Positions 35,562 to 45,234 of a DNA stretch of 64,000 bases are shown one piece after another (the stretch's first letter is position 1; every line of letters begins with the position of its first letter). Where the stretch lies: contig NZ_JAVESS010000003.1 in NCBI RefSeq assembly GCF_034006445.1, positions 1 through 64,000 on the forward strand, read 5' to 3'. The translations under genes and the position numbers were made by a program. Origin of the DNA: Desulfovibrio sp. (GTDB lineage Bacteria > Desulfobacterota > Desulfovibrionia > Desulfovibrionales > Desulfovibrionaceae). A model generated the notes under the pieces. It was not told the origin of the DNA, ran no database searches, and saw only the letters and a program-made list of their open reading frames with translations.

Positions 35562-36038
35562 CTACGCGCCCAACGGATCCCCCATTCTGCAAACAATCTC
35601 AAATTCTTCTTTGCTCACGGGCATAACCGAAAGCCTCGACCCCTTGCGCAGCAACTCCATACCCGCCAGGGCCGGATCCATACGCATGGCCTTGAGCGGC
35701 ACGGCATTGGCGAATTTTTTGACAAATCGCACATCCACCGCATACCAGAGCGGCCTTTCGGGCGTTGATTTGGGATCAAAGTGCTCGTCTTCCGGCTCCC
35801 AGGCGGTAGGGTCCGGGTATCCGGCCCTGACCACACGGGCCACGCCCACGGCCGAAGGATCCGTGACGCTATGATAAAAAATGACCATATCACCCACAGA
35901 CATCTGATCCCGCAGGAAATTGCGCGCCTGATAGTTGCGCACGCCGCTCCAGCAGGTGATCTGTTTCGGCTCGGCCGCAAGATCGTCAATGGAATAGCAC
36001 CCAGGCTCGGATTTCAGGAGCCAATATTTCTTTTCCAT
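35562..36038 (-). CDS. EVE domain protein
   Basis: A 158-residue single EVE-domain protein (thymocyte nuclear protein 1-like, PUA-related fold). Family blocks: YWLLKSEPGCYSIDDL at the start, WSGVRNYQARNFLRDQM, VGDMVIFYHS and VGVARVVRAGYPDPTAW. EVE domains are thought to bind modified bases in nucleic acids; a role for stand-alone bacterial members is not settled. GGAG lies 7 nt before the ATG at 36038; the extension to 36107 has no family match. It lies 295 bases downstream of mutL. Confidence 0.93.
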   Translation of the reverse strand: MEKKYWLLKSEPGCYSIDDLAAEPKQITCWSGVRNYQARNFLRDQMSVGDMVIFYHSVTDPSAVGVARVVRAGYPDPTAWEPEDEHFDPKSTPERPLWYAVDVRFVKKFANAVPLKAMRMDPALAGMELLRKGSRLSVMPVSKEEFEIVCRMGDPLGA

Positions 36039-36102
36039 AAGAACTCTCCAGACTACAGGCTCCACGAGAAGCCGGATTGGCCAATACAGGCGGCGCTTGG
36101 GG

Positions 36103-36152
36103 AGCACTGATTAAAGAGCCTCCCGGGAACGCTGCTTTATTTCCTTTGGCGG
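36103..36152 (-). repeat. Degenerate family A fragment
   Basis: AGCACTGATTAAAGAGCCTC followed by a GGGAACGC-like end and CTTTGGCGGC; the rest has decayed. It lies between mutL and the EVE gene. Beyond it, two copies of TTCCCCTGGGCGT (near 36222 and 36283) form a short direct repeat. Confidence 0.6.
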
Positions 36153-36333
36153 CAATGCGTCAGCCCAATGACTTCAGGCATCCTTCACGCCAAATGCCGG
36201 GCACGCTTTATGTCAGGGCGTATTCCCCTGGGCGTGGGCACCTTCAGCGTGCTTGCCGTTTTTTAGGCGTAAAATCAGCAGATTCCCCTGGGCGTAAGCA
36301 CCCTCAAAGCGCACGCGCTCACGCGCCGCCACA

Positions 36334-38505
36334 TCAGGATTGCCGCCGCTTGAACAACTTTTCCAGTTCCACGGCGTCCCAGCGCAGAATGCAGGGGCGG
36401 CCGTGGGGGCAATACTCCCTGGCATCGGTGGCCAGCCACTGGCGCAGCAGCCCGGCGGCCTCGTCGTCGGTAAGGCGCTGCCCGGCCTTGATGGCAGCCT
36501 TGCAGGACATGGATATGAACATGTCCGCCAGGTCGTCCTTGCGGCCCGCCAGCGCTTCACGCAAAAATTCCCTGGCTTCGGCGCGCGAAAGAACGGGCGG
36601 CATGCCCCTGACCTCAAGCCCGCTGGCCGAGGTTTCCAATACAAAACCGAGGGATTCCAGCGTGGGCCGCAAGTCAAAAAGCCTTTCGCGCTCTGCCGGG
36701 TGCAGGGACATTTCCAGCGGCAGGGCCAGCAACTGACCCGACCCCGCAAAAGCTCCCCTGCGCATGCGGGCATAGAGTATGCGCTCGTGTGCGGCGTGCT
36801 GATCCAGCAAAAGCAGTGCCCCTGCCCTGTCGCGCAGCACAAGATAGGTGTCGGCCACCTGGCCCAGATATTCCACATTTTCCACGCGCAGGGGCTGGCG
36901 ATCCCGCACGCTTTCGCCATCGGCATACGGTGCGGCCGCGTGTGCAAGGGCGTCCGGTGCAGGGCTTCCAGCGTCCGGTGCAGTGTTTCCGGCATTCAGG
37001 CCGGATCCGTAGGGCGCGCTGGCTTCCGCCATGACCCCGTGGTCTGCGTTCAGCCCTTCGGGACACACAAAAACCCCGGCGTCACGGGATTGTTCCCCGG
37101 TTCGCGCATGGCCCTGCGCCGTTGCGCCCAGGGCTTGCGCCCCGTAATCCGAACCTGCAGGCGGCTGTGACCCGTGCGCCTGCTCTTCGAGCAGATTGTG
37201 GCCGTAGTGGCTGGCAGGCCCGTTTACCTGAGCAGGCCCGCTGGCCTGCCATTGCCCCGCATCCGCAAGATCGTCCCGCTCCTGGCGCTCCACAAGGGGC
37301 GGATTGTCGAGCCGCCCCCAAAAGCCCATGGGACGCGAGGCCGCGCCCGTGGATTCTGCAGTGGCTTCCGTAGTGGATTCCGCAGCAGCGTGATCCGTCC
37401 CGCCCGCAGACGTCCCGCCCACAAAGGCCGCTCCCGCAGACGCCGCTCCCGCAGACGCCGCGCCCGCGTCATGCCAGGCGGCGTCGGCCACGTCAAAGGA
37501 CGTGACAAGCGCGGCCTGAACAGCGTGCAGCACTGCGGAAAAAACTGCGGATTCGTCCCTGAAGCGCACCTCGCTCTTGGCCGGGTGCACGTTCACGTCC
37601 ACCTCAGCCGGGTCCATTTCCACAAAAAGCACTATCTGCGGATAGTCGCGGCTGGTCATGCGACCCTTGTAGGCTTCGCGCACGGCGGCCAGCAGCCGTT
37701 TGTCCGTGACGGAGCGCCCGTTGACATAGAGCAGGATGCGGTCGCCGCGCGGCTGGCTCACATTGGGCAGAGCCGCCAGACCGTGCGCGCGTATGCCGTG
37801 CCTCTGGCCGTCAAAGGGGCGCAGGGCGTCCACCACAAGCCGTGGCCAGAGGATGGCAAGCCGTCCGGCAAGGGTCTGCCCCGGCAGAAAACGCAGGGCC
37901 TCACGCTCGCCCGAATGCAGGCTGAAGCCCACCTCGGGCCGGGTGAGCGCGAGGCGCGCCAGCCAGTCCTGGGCGCGTTTGAACTCCGTGGAGGGGGTCT
38001 TTAAAAATTTCAGGCGGGCTGGTATATTGGAAAAAAGGTCGCGCACCTCCACCAGCGTTCCCTTGTGCAAAGCCGCCGGGCCGGAACTTTTGAGCAGGCC
38101 GTGTTCCACTTCTATCCGGTGCGCCGTCACATTCCCGTCCTCCCCGGCATGGGCGGAGGTGATGGAAAAACGCGACACCGAGGCTATGCTCGGCAAAGCC
38201 TCGCCGCGAAACCCGTAGGACAGGATGCGCTCCAGGTCTTCAAGGCAGGCAATCTTGCTGGTGGCGTGACGGGTAACGGCCAGTTCCAGGTCTTCAGCGG
38301 GGATGCCGCAACCGTCATCCTGCACGCTGATGCGGCTTTGGCCGCCGTTTTCAAGGCAAACATCTATCTGGTCAGCCTGGGCGTCCAGGCTGTTTTCCAC
38401 CAGTTCCTTCAACACGCTGGCGGGCCGTTCAACCACTTCGCCAGCGGCGATCTGGTTGCGCAGCTCAGGCGGCAGCAGACGTATATGACGTTTATTTTCA
38501 GACAT
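36334..38505 (-). CDS. mutL: DNA mismatch repair protein MutL
   Basis: MutL (723 residues) couples mismatch recognition by MutS to strand incision. The N-terminal GHKL ATPase has Glu34 and Asn38 (LKELVENSLDA), Asp64 (DDGCGIP) and GFRGEALPSI. A long Ala/Gly/Ser-rich linker (about 345-525) joins the C-terminal dimerisation domain. That domain has endonuclease-type motifs: DQHAAHERILYARM, SCKAAIKAG and CPHGRP. The last Glu of the DQHAx2Ex4E metal motif is Ala here, so nicking activity is uncertain. No mutS is in the window. Confidence 0.96.
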   Translation of the reverse strand: MSENKRHIRLLPPELRNQIAAGEVVERPASVLKELVENSLDAQADQIDVCLENGGQSRISVQDDGCGIPAEDLELAVTRHATSKIACLEDLERILSYGFRGEALPSIASVSRFSITSAHAGEDGNVTAHRIEVEHGLLKSSGPAALHKGTLVEVRDLFSNIPARLKFLKTPSTEFKRAQDWLARLALTRPEVGFSLHSGEREALRFLPGQTLAGRLAILWPRLVVDALRPFDGQRHGIRAHGLAALPNVSQPRGDRILLYVNGRSVTDKRLLAAVREAYKGRMTSRDYPQIVLFVEMDPAEVDVNVHPAKSEVRFRDESAVFSAVLHAVQAALVTSFDVADAAWHDAGAASAGAASAGAAFVGGTSAGGTDHAAAESTTEATAESTGAASRPMGFWGRLDNPPLVERQERDDLADAGQWQASGPAQVNGPASHYGHNLLEEQAHGSQPPAGSDYGAQALGATAQGHARTGEQSRDAGVFVCPEGLNADHGVMAEASAPYGSGLNAGNTAPDAGSPAPDALAHAAAPYADGESVRDRQPLRVENVEYLGQVADTYLVLRDRAGALLLLDQHAAHERILYARMRRGAFAGSGQLLALPLEMSLHPAERERLFDLRPTLESLGFVLETSASGLEVRGMPPVLSRAEAREFLREALAGRKDDLADMFISMSCKAAIKAGQRLTDDEAAGLLRQWLATDAREYCPHGRPCILRWDAVELEKLFKRRQS

Positions 38506-38697
38506 GGTTCCACTCTAATCGGCCGTTTGGCGCATGGCAAGCTGCAGCGTCACGCGAGAAAAAACAGGGCCCGGGTGCGCCACAGGACTTGCCTTGCAGC
38601 CAGAGGTGCTTATCTATGGAAGGTAAGGCTTAAAGGACGTGCCGCAACCGCGATCATACGCGCGGTCGACGTGCGCCGGGGCCTGAGGGAGGGAATA

Positions 38698-39003
38698 ATG
38701 CATAACAACACGCTCAAGGCCATTGCCGAACCACTGCGCGGCCCGCTTGTGGGCAAGGGTTATGACCCTGAACTTCTGTATGTGGAATGCGGACGTTGTG
38801 GTTCGCCGGTTATGTGGGAGCAGGGCAAGGCCACACATATTCTCGGCGTTGCGGGCATTGACCCGCTGGAACTGGACGCGTCCTGCCTGCTGGTGACGGA
38901 CGCCTGCCCCACGTGCGGCGGCACAGGACACTACACCGTACAGATTTTCCGCGTCAGCGGCGACGCGCAGACGCGCCGTCCGCCCTATTTCGGCAATGCG
39001 TAA
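38698..39003 (+). CDS. Small zinc-ribbon-like protein
   Basis: A 101-residue protein, not assigned to a named family. Two CxxC pairs, CGRCG near residue 31 and CPTCGG near residue 69, are placed as in a zinc ribbon. The C-terminus is basic. AGGGAGGG lies 4 nt before the ATG at 38698, and a good terminator follows. It is divergent from mutL (190-base gap). The frame continues upstream to 38065 only as shadow of mutL. A nucleic-acid or protein-binding role is a guess from the cysteines. Confidence 0.78.
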   Translation: MHNNTLKAIAEPLRGPLVGKGYDPELLYVECGRCGSPVMWEQGKATHILGVAGIDPLELDASCLLVTDACPTCGGTGHYTVQIFRVSGDAQTRRPPYFGNA

Positions 39004-39050
39004 ACAATGCGTAGACAAGGGGCGGGTTTTACCCCACCTGCCCTGAAGCC

Positions 39051-39087
39051 AGGTCGCCGGTTCATGTGCCCGGCGACCTTTTTTTTG
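39051..39087 (+). terminator. Intrinsic terminator after the zinc-ribbon gene
   Basis: AGGTCGCCGG / CCGGCGACCT with an 8-9 nt loop, followed by a run of eight T. A textbook rho-independent terminator. Confidence 0.92.
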
Positions 39088-39247
39088 TTTATTTTTTGCT
39101 GTTTTTTTCACGGGCCGCGCGCCCGCATTCACGGCAGGGCCTCCCGTGCCGCCGCCAGAACCTAACGCCTTGAGCATCCCTCATGCGACAACAGCAATTG
39201 GAGCACGTAGCCTTTGAATAAGGCGACGTGCTCAGAAGCAATAGCGG

Positions 39248-39310
39248 TTTTTAGGGGGGGCGTGGGGGAGGGCCCCCTTTGCAAAAGAGTCCCTCCCCCA
39301 CAAAGCATTT
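39248..39310. repeat. Family B GC-rich hairpin repeat, copy B7
   Basis: Diverged copy (core CCCTTTGCAAAAGAG) between the convergent zinc-ribbon and purE genes. Confidence 0.8.
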
Positions 39311-39378
39311 CAACACGGCATCGCTCAGCGTACAGAGGCGAGGATTCACATGGCGGCCGTGCCCGGCGGCCCGGCGAC

Positions 39379-39876
39379 TCAGGCGTATTTACGGCTGATT
39401 TCTTCCCCGGCCTTTTCAACGTCTGCACGCATCTTCGCACGGGCAGCGTTGATCCTGTCGGCAAGAGCGGGATCAGCGAGGGCCAGAATCTGGGCTGCAA
39501 GCCAGGCGGCGTTGCGCGCTCCGGCCTTGTCCAGAGCCACGGTGGCCACCGGGAATCCGGGGGGCATCTGCACTGTGGCAAGCAGGGCGTCCATGCCGCC
39601 AAGGGCCACGCTGGACACGGGGATGCCTATGACCGGGCGCGTGGTGCGCGCGGCCACGGCCCCGGCCAGATGCGCCGCCATGCCCGCCGCGCAGATAAAT
39701 ACCTGCGCGCCCGCTGCTTCGTGCTCGCTCACCAGCCTTTCCGTGCGTTCAGGGGTGCGGTGTGCGGAACTGACCGTAATAAAACAGCTTATGCCCAGGC
39801 TTTTCAGCACTTCAACACAGGGGCTGACCTTGTCTTCATCAGACTGCGAACCCATCAATATGACCACTTGCGCCAT
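39379..39876 (-). CDS. purE: N5-CAIR mutase
   Basis: PurE (165 residues) rearranges N5-carboxyaminoimidazole ribonucleotide to CAIR in de novo purine synthesis. The substrate site motifs are intact: [27 protein letters not shown] and IGIPVSS. The presence of SAHRTPER and its length suggest a class I mutase; a purK partner is not in the window. GAGGA precedes the ATG. It lies downstream of purD with repeat A7 between them, probably in one transcription unit. Confidence 0.96.
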   Translation of the reverse strand: MAQVVILMGSQSDEDKVSPCVEVLKSLGISCFITVSSAHRTPERTERLVSEHEAAGAQVFICAAGMAAHLAGAVAARTTRPVIGIPVSSVALGGMDALLATVQMPPGFPVATVALDKAGARNAAWLAAQILALADPALADRINAARAKMRADVEKAGEEISRKYA

Positions 39877-39916
39877 GTCGTATCCTCTGAATCCGGCTCT
39901 GGGCCGGAGGTAATCC

Positions 39917-40071
39917 AGGGAAACGCCGATTTATTCCGTTTGGCGGACTTGCTTCACTTTTTTTGAAACAGTCGGGGACGGAAGAGTCCACTCCCGCTTC
40001 AAAAAAAGATCGCGCCTTGCCATACGAAACAACTACGCGTTTCCAGGAGGCTCTCTCAATCAGTGTTTTCT
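39917..40071 (+). repeat. Family A palindromic repeat, copy A7
   Basis: Full-length copy sitting inside the purD-purE gap, so the purine transcript would carry its 60-bp stem between the two genes. A short D/C-like fragment (TTACACTTTTTCAAATGTAA) follows to about 40110. Confidence 0.9.
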
Positions 40072-40160
40072 TAACGCAGTTACACTTTTTCAAATGTAAA
40101 ATGCTCCAGAGCGCTTCGGCATGAAGGCGCTCCGTGTGAACGTGCTGCGAGGCTGCGGGC

Positions 40161-41447
40161 CTATTTGCCCTTCAGCCGGTTGATGCCCTTCTGCCCTATG
40201 TCCTTGCGGTAAAAGCCGCCGTCCATGCGAATCTTTTCCACACCCGCATAGGCGGCCCTTTGCGCGCCCTCAATGTCATCGCCCAGCGCCGTCACGCAAA
40301 GCACGCGACCGCCGCTGGATACCAGCGCGCCCTCCTTGATGGTCGTGCCGCCGTGAAAAACCTTTACGCCGGGCAGCGCGTCCGCTTCGCTGATGCCGGT
40401 AATGGGCACTCCCTTTGTGTACGCGCCGGGGTAGCCTTCAGCGGTCATGACCACACCCAGGGCCGTCTTGGCGCTCTGTCCGATGCTGGAGGGGTCAAGC
40501 TTGCCAGCGATGCCGTCCAGCATGATACGGGGCAGATCGCCCTCAAGCCGCATGAGCATTGGCTGGCATTCAGGGTCGCCAAAGCGCACGTTGTACTCCA
40601 GCACCTTGGGGCCGTCGGCGGTCATCATCAGCCCGGCATACAGCACGCCCACAAAGGGATGTCCGTCCTTGGCAAGCTCGCGAAGGATGGGCCGCACGGT
40701 GAGGTCGGCCATTTCCTCCAGCATGTTGTCGGGCAGGACGGGGGCGGGGCTGTACGCGCCCATGCCTCCGGTATTGGGGCCTTCGTCATTGTCAAAAACA
40801 CGCTTGTGATCCTGGGCCGAGGGCAGCGGCACGGCGCGTTCGCCATCGCACAGGCACAGGAAGGAGGCTTCCTCGCCCACAAGCCATTCTTCCAGCACCA
40901 CAAGATCGCCAGCAGAGCCAAAGGCCCTGGCGCTCATGATGTCGTCAATGGCCTGCAGGGCCTCCTGAGAGTCGGCCGCCATGATGACGCCCTTGCCCGC
41001 AGCCAGGCCGTCGGCCTTGACCACCAGGGGGCCGCCCACCTTGGCCACATGGTTTTTGGCCATTTTCACATCGCTGAACACGGCGCTGTGCGCTGTGGGC
41101 ACATGGGCCCTGGCCATGATTTCCTTGGCAAAGGCCTTGCTGCCTTCGAGCTTTGCGCCGTAACTGTCGGGGCCGAAACAGGCTATGCCCGCTTCGCGCA
41201 TGCGGTCGGTAATGCCCAAGGTCAGAGGAAGTTCGGGGCCAGGCATCACAAGATCGATCTTTTCTTTGCGCGCCAGGGCCACCAGCCCGTCCAGATCGTC
41301 AACAGGAACAGGCACATTGACCGCGCCCTCCCTGCTGGTTCCCCCGTTGCCGGGCGCGGCGAAGACCGCCTCAACGCCGGGGCTTTGCATGAATTTCCAG
41401 ACCAGGGCGTGTTCCCGCCCACCGGAACCAATCACCAGGATGCGCAT
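40161..41447 (-). CDS. purD: Phosphoribosylamine--glycine ligase
   Basis: GAR synthetase (428 residues), ATP-grasp enzyme joining phosphoribosylamine and glycine in purine synthesis. Start MRILVIGSGGREHALVWK; substrate and ATP sites VKADGLAAGKGV, HKRVFDNDEGPNTGGMGAYSP and EYNVRFGDPECQ. Normal length. AAGGAG lies 6 nt before the ATG. It leads to purE after 280 bases that contain repeat A7. Confidence 0.98.
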   Translation of the reverse strand: MRILVIGSGGREHALVWKFMQSPGVEAVFAAPGNGGTSREGAVNVPVPVDDLDGLVALARKEKIDLVMPGPELPLTLGITDRMREAGIACFGPDSYGAKLEGSKAFAKEIMARAHVPTAHSAVFSDVKMAKNHVAKVGGPLVVKADGLAAGKGVIMAADSQEALQAIDDIMSARAFGSAGDLVVLEEWLVGEEASFLCLCDGERAVPLPSAQDHKRVFDNDEGPNTGGMGAYSPAPVLPDNMLEEMADLTVRPILRELAKDGHPFVGVLYAGLMMTADGPKVLEYNVRFGDPECQPMLMRLEGDLPRIMLDGIAGKLDPSSIGQSAKTALGVVMTAEGYPGAYTKGVPITGISEADALPGVKVFHGGTTIKEGALVSSGGRVLCVTALGDDIEGAQRAAYAGVEKIRMDGGFYRKDIGQKGINRLKGK

Positions 41448-41473
41448 GCCGTCTCCTTGCCGTGTACTGATGA

Positions 41474-41502
41474 AAAAGCAAAGCCCCGAAAAGGGGGCTT
41501 TG
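41474..41502 (-). terminator. Terminator for the VCBS-protein gene
   Basis: On the minus strand AAAGCCCCC / GGGGCTTTGCTTTTT: stem, 5-nt loop, then a T-run. A second hairpin (GGGCGGACAGCCC / GGGCTGTCCGCGCCC, 41506-41547) lies just before it. Together with C2 they fill the 240 bases between purD and the VCBS gene. Confidence 0.8.
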
Positions 41503-41556
41503 TCAGGGGCGGACAGCCCACGCGTTCTGCGGCGGGCTGTCCGCGCCCGACGTTAT

Positions 41557-41693
41557 CTAGAGCATTTAACACTTGAAACGCTCGCGTATGGCTGGCAAAA
41601 GCCTGCCTGCTCGCATTTCGTGGCAAGAATTTTCAGAAAAATCCTTAAAATCCTTGCCAAGCAGTTAACTCATTGCATTCGCAAACTGCCCTA
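41557..41693. repeat. Family C repeat, copy C2
   Basis: Bounded by CTAGAGCATTTAACACTTGA on the left and CAAACTGCCCTA on the right. The last three bases are the TAG stop of the VCBS gene read on the minus strand. Confidence 0.85.
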
Positions 41694-43373
41694 ATTGGGG
41701 CTCACTTCAAAGTCGCTCATGTCAGCCGGCACATTGGGGTCCGTGGCCGAGACGTCCAGCGGATAGGCCGTGATCATGCACTGGCGGCTGCCCACGCCGA
41801 GATCCGGCGAGGTATTCAGCCCCACCACAAGATCAAGGGTGCCTTTATTGGTGACGTCAGCCAGATCCACAGCAGCCACAGAACCACGGATGCGGCGCGT
41901 CTTCCACTTGAGGCCGAGGCCCACGCCGTCCCAGTACAGAGCGTGAATTTCACCCTGCGGGAAGTAGCGGTAGCGGTCGAACATCTGCGAAGCCGTGGAT
42001 ATGGGCTTGTTGATCAGCAGGGTGTACTCGCCGGTGTGGCCGATATCGGCAGTGATGAGGTTCATGGGCGCATAGTACTTGCTGGGCAACTGGTAGTTCT
42101 TGTCTACGCCGAGGCCGGGCATGCCCTTGTAGTGGTCCATGCCGGTGGCCGAGCCGGAGAAGCGCTCCATAGTGGTATGGATGAGCGTATTGCCATTGCC
42201 CTGGAAGACTTTAAGGCGCTCGTCGTCGGTCAGCATGATAAGCTGATCGCCCTTGCCGGCCTTGCCGCCGGGCAGCCATGTCACGTTAAAGACAGTGGCC
42301 CCTGTGGGCAGGTCAAGCCGGGAACCGAAGGAGTATTTGCCGTCGGTCTTCACCATGGTGTAGACGCCGGGGGCAAAAAGCTTGAGCGAATCCCAGCCCT
42401 GACCCACGAGGGTGGGCGCAAAGGTGGGCGGCACACGCAGCACGCTTACGTAATAGGGGATGCGCTCCGACACCTGGGAGAACTTGTTGCCCTTGAAGCT
42501 GAAGAAATAGCTGTAAGGGCGGTTGCTCTCGCTTTCAAAGGTGGTAACCACAATATCCATGGCGCCGTCACGGTTGAGATCCATGGCCCGCATGGAGAAG
42601 TTCTGGTTGGAACGCGAAACAAGGGTTTCACCCAGCAGCTTGAGCTGGCTTGCGCCGTCCCAGGAATAGATGCGCAGATGGTTGTCGCTCATCACGCAGA
42701 TTTCGTTCTTGCCGTCGCCGTTGAAGTCGCCCACCAGCATGCCCACCATGGCGTAAGGCAGACGCTGGCTGCGCAGACGCGAACCGTCGCCGGAACCTGC
42801 GCCCTGATAACGGAACTGCGGGTTCAGGTACACCTGCTGCTGGCCCGTTTCATTGGCGATGATGTCGCCGCCGGGAGCCACCGAGCCACGGGGGCCGGAG
42901 GCCGCCGTAGTGCCGGGTGCGCGAACGCCGGCAATGCCGAACACTTCCTGGCCCAGGGCGGCGCTCAGGTTCTGCACAGCGCCCGTCAGGCCGCTCACGG
43001 AACTCTGGGCCGTCTTGCTCCAGGTTTTTCCGGCTTTGTCCACGCTGTTGACTTCAATGGTGCAGTCATTGCCCACCACATTGACGGATCCCCACACGGC
43101 GTTGTCTGCGCCGGAGGAATTCATGACCTTGCTGGCTTCCGCCTGCGTGGTGGCCTTGCCCTGAACAGGACGCACATCAAGCACGCCGGGGCGGTTCAGA
43201 CGGCCCTGAATGGTGGCCGGAACGGCCTTGGAAAGATAGGCGTAGCTTTGCGGCGCGTTCACCGTGAAAGGCAGCACCACGGCACTCTTGGCTGCAGCCT
43301 GCGCCGTGGGGGTCAACCCGGCGGCGAGCAGCGCGAGGCAGACCGCAAAAGTCAGTCGCATGGCAAATTTCAT
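41691..43373 (-). CDS. Exported FG-GAP/VCBS repeat protein
   Basis: A 560-residue exported protein with a Sec signal peptide (cleavage after TAQA, about residue 26). Residues 28-150 look like a separate domain of the kind found in curli-associated or TolB-like lipoproteins (VVLPFTVNAP, then GADNAVWGSV). From about 205 on there are FG-GAP/VCBS blades with Ca-binding-type loops: GDFNGDGKNEI and MDLNRDGAMDIVV; this suggests a beta-propeller. AAGGAG lies 7 nt before the ATG. Probably periplasmic or surface exposed; function unknown. Its TAG belongs to repeat C2. Confidence 0.88.
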   Translation of the reverse strand: MKFAMRLTFAVCLALLAAGLTPTAQAAAKSAVVLPFTVNAPQSYAYLSKAVPATIQGRLNRPGVLDVRPVQGKATTQAEASKVMNSSGADNAVWGSVNVVGNDCTIEVNSVDKAGKTWSKTAQSSVSGLTGAVQNLSAALGQEVFGIAGVRAPGTTAASGPRGSVAPGGDIIANETGQQQVYLNPQFRYQGAGSGDGSRLRSQRLPYAMVGMLVGDFNGDGKNEICVMSDNHLRIYSWDGASQLKLLGETLVSRSNQNFSMRAMDLNRDGAMDIVVTTFESESNRPYSYFFSFKGNKFSQVSERIPYYVSVLRVPPTFAPTLVGQGWDSLKLFAPGVYTMVKTDGKYSFGSRLDLPTGATVFNVTWLPGGKAGKGDQLIMLTDDERLKVFQGNGNTLIHTTMERFSGSATGMDHYKGMPGLGVDKNYQLPSKYYAPMNLITADIGHTGEYTLLINKPISTASQMFDRYRYFPQGEIHALYWDGVGLGLKWKTRRIRGSVAAVDLADVTNKGTLDLVVGLNTSPDLGVGSRQCMITAYPLDVSATDPNVPADMSDFEVSPN

Positions 43374-43741
43374 TCCGTTCTCCTTGGGTATCTTGCCAGA
43401 TATCCGATAAAGTAGAGGAAGCTCCGATCAGGGCGGCTTTTACATACGGTGTGCAAGACCGTTTCTGGCTGTAGCGCGTCACAAAAATCGGCGCAGGGCT
43501 GCCATACGGCCATATCAAGGCCTGTAATGACGCCTGAAATGCAAAAAAACCGATGATCAGGTTTCCTGGGGTCGCCGCCCGCCGTAAAAATCCGGCAGCG
43601 AACAGACCACGGGGCTCACCCGCGCCGGGCGCGGATGGCGTGGCGCCGCATGGATGCCACACCGGCGCACTATACCCGCAGTTGCAGCGCCGCGCAACAT
43701 CTTGAAGTTGCCGTCCGCACGGATTTTCCGGCAAAAAGCTC
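43374..43741. other. Divergent gap, no clear feature
   Basis: About 370 bases between the VCBS gene and the RsmF-like gene. I find no hairpin, RNA or gene here beyond the promoter at 43742; open frames through it are extensions of the RsmF-like frame or shadows. Confidence 0.5.
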
Positions 43742-43770
43742 TTGCAGCCCTGAACGCCTGCCCATACTAT
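43742..43770 (+). promoter_or_regulatory. Promoter of the RsmF-like gene, probably leaderless
   Basis: TTGCAG (43742-43747) and TACTAT (43765-43770), 17 bp apart, with the -10 ending 6 nt before the ATG at 43777. No Shine-Dalgarno site. Same geometry as tlyA. Confidence 0.5.
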
Positions 43771-43776
43771 GCCGCC

Positions 43777-45234
43777 ATGTCCAAACCCGCCGCCCGTTCA
43801 TTCCGTATTGTTTGTGAGGATAGGCATACCACAGCCGTGGAGGCCCTGTTGCGCGCCCAGGGGTACGCATTCGAGCCTGAGCCTTTTTCTCCCCTGTGCC
43901 GCCGCCTGCTGGCCGAACCGCGCCCTCTGGGCAGTTCGCTGGCGGCCTTTTTTGGCTATATTTACATCCAGGATCGTTCGTCCATGCTGCCGCCCGTGGC
44001 TCTGGCCCCGGCTATGGGAGCCTCGGTGCTGGACATGTGCGCAAGCCCCGGCAGCAAGACGGGCTTTCTGGCGCAACTTGTGGGGCGCACAGGCTTTGTG
44101 CTGGGCAACGAACCCTCGCCCACGCGCCTCGGCACGCTGCGCGCCAACCTGCACCAGTGCAATTTGATCCAGGCGGGAACCTGCCTCTACAGCGGCGACG
44201 CCCTGCCCCTGCACCCAGGATCGTGGAACGCCATATTGCTTGACCCTCCCTGCTCCGGCTGGGGCACGGCCGAAAAGCACCCGCAGGTGCTCAAACTCTG
44301 GCAGGGGGACAAACTGGACAGCCTCACCAGCCTGCAACAACGCCTGCTGCGCCATGCCGCGCATTTGCTGGCTCCCGGCGGGAGCCTCGTTTACTCGACC
44401 TGCACTACCAATGTGGCTGAAAACGAAGACCAGGTACGCTTTGCCGAAGAAGAACTGGGTCTTGTGCGCGAGCATCTTGCGCCCATACCCGGCTTTGTCT
44501 GGGAAGAGATGCCCGGCGGCGAAGGCACCCTGCGGGTGGACGGCGCACGCTCCCAGGCCCAGGGATTTTATGTGGCCCGTTTGCGCAAGCCCGGCACCAT
44601 GACTGACGGCGGGGCAGGCGGCACACAGGGCAGCGGGACTGGCGACACACAGGGCAGCGCCGCAGCCTCCACATCCACCGCATTTGGCAGTGCGGACGGG
44701 TTTTCCCCAAGGGCTGCATCGGACTCCGAATTTTCCGGCTCTTCGCGTTTTGGACGCAAAAGGTCTGGCCGCGCGTCCCGCCAATCGCCCGGACAGGCTT
44801 TGGGCCAGACCTTGGGCCAGACATCAGGCCAGACATTGGGCCAGGCCCTGCCGCCGGACTGTCTTGCCGGGCCCACGTGCGATCCCGCCCTGCTGCCCCC
44901 TGGTGAGGCCGTACTGTATGGCGAACACGTGCGCTTTATTCCGGCCCAGGCCACGGCCCTTTTGCCGCAGAACTGCATCTGGCAGGGCGCGCTGCTGGGC
45001 AAACTTTGTGGCGGCAGGCTGGACGCAGCCCCGCGCCTGCGAACACTGATGCCCGAAGAACCGGACGCGGCCTCAAGCCTTGTGCTGGAAGATCTCAACG
45101 ACATCAGTGCCCTGCTCAGCGGGCAGAGCCGCCAGACGGGGCTTCAGGGACGCGAGGCCGCCCTGTGGTGGCGCGACCTGCCCCTGGGCCGCGTGGCCCT
45201 CAAGAACGGACGGGCTGTGGCCGGTTTCCGGTAG
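43777..45234 (+). CDS. RsmF/RsmB-family rRNA m5C methyltransferase
   Basis: A 485-residue NOL1/NOP2/Sun-type enzyme making 5-methylcytosine in rRNA. SAM site LDMCASPGSKTGFLAQL (about 84-100); the two catalytic cysteines are in LLDPPCSGWGTAEKHPQ and VYSTCTTNVAENEDQV. A linker (about 270-365) of Gly/Ser with GQTLGQTSGQTLGQAL comes from GGGCCAG-type repeats. The C-terminal 110 residues resemble the RsmF RNA-binding tail. Start at 43777 matches the family and lies 6 nt after a -10 box. The m5C target base cannot be told from sequence alone. Confidence 0.92.
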   Translation: MSKPAARSFRIVCEDRHTTAVEALLRAQGYAFEPEPFSPLCRRLLAEPRPLGSSLAAFFGYIYIQDRSSMLPPVALAPAMGASVLDMCASPGSKTGFLAQLVGRTGFVLGNEPSPTRLGTLRANLHQCNLIQAGTCLYSGDALPLHPGSWNAILLDPPCSGWGTAEKHPQVLKLWQGDKLDSLTSLQQRLLRHAAHLLAPGGSLVYSTCTTNVAENEDQVRFAEEELGLVREHLAPIPGFVWEEMPGGEGTLRVDGARSQAQGFYVARLRKPGTMTDGGAGGTQGSGTGDTQGSAAASTSTAFGSADGFSPRAASDSEFSGSSRFGRKRSGRASRQSPGQALGQTLGQTSGQTLGQALPPDCLAGPTCDPALLPPGEAVLYGEHVRFIPAQATALLPQNCIWQGALLGKLCGGRLDAAPRLRTLMPEEPDAASSLVLEDLNDISALLSGQSRQTGLQGREAALWWRDLPLGRVALKNGRAVAGFR

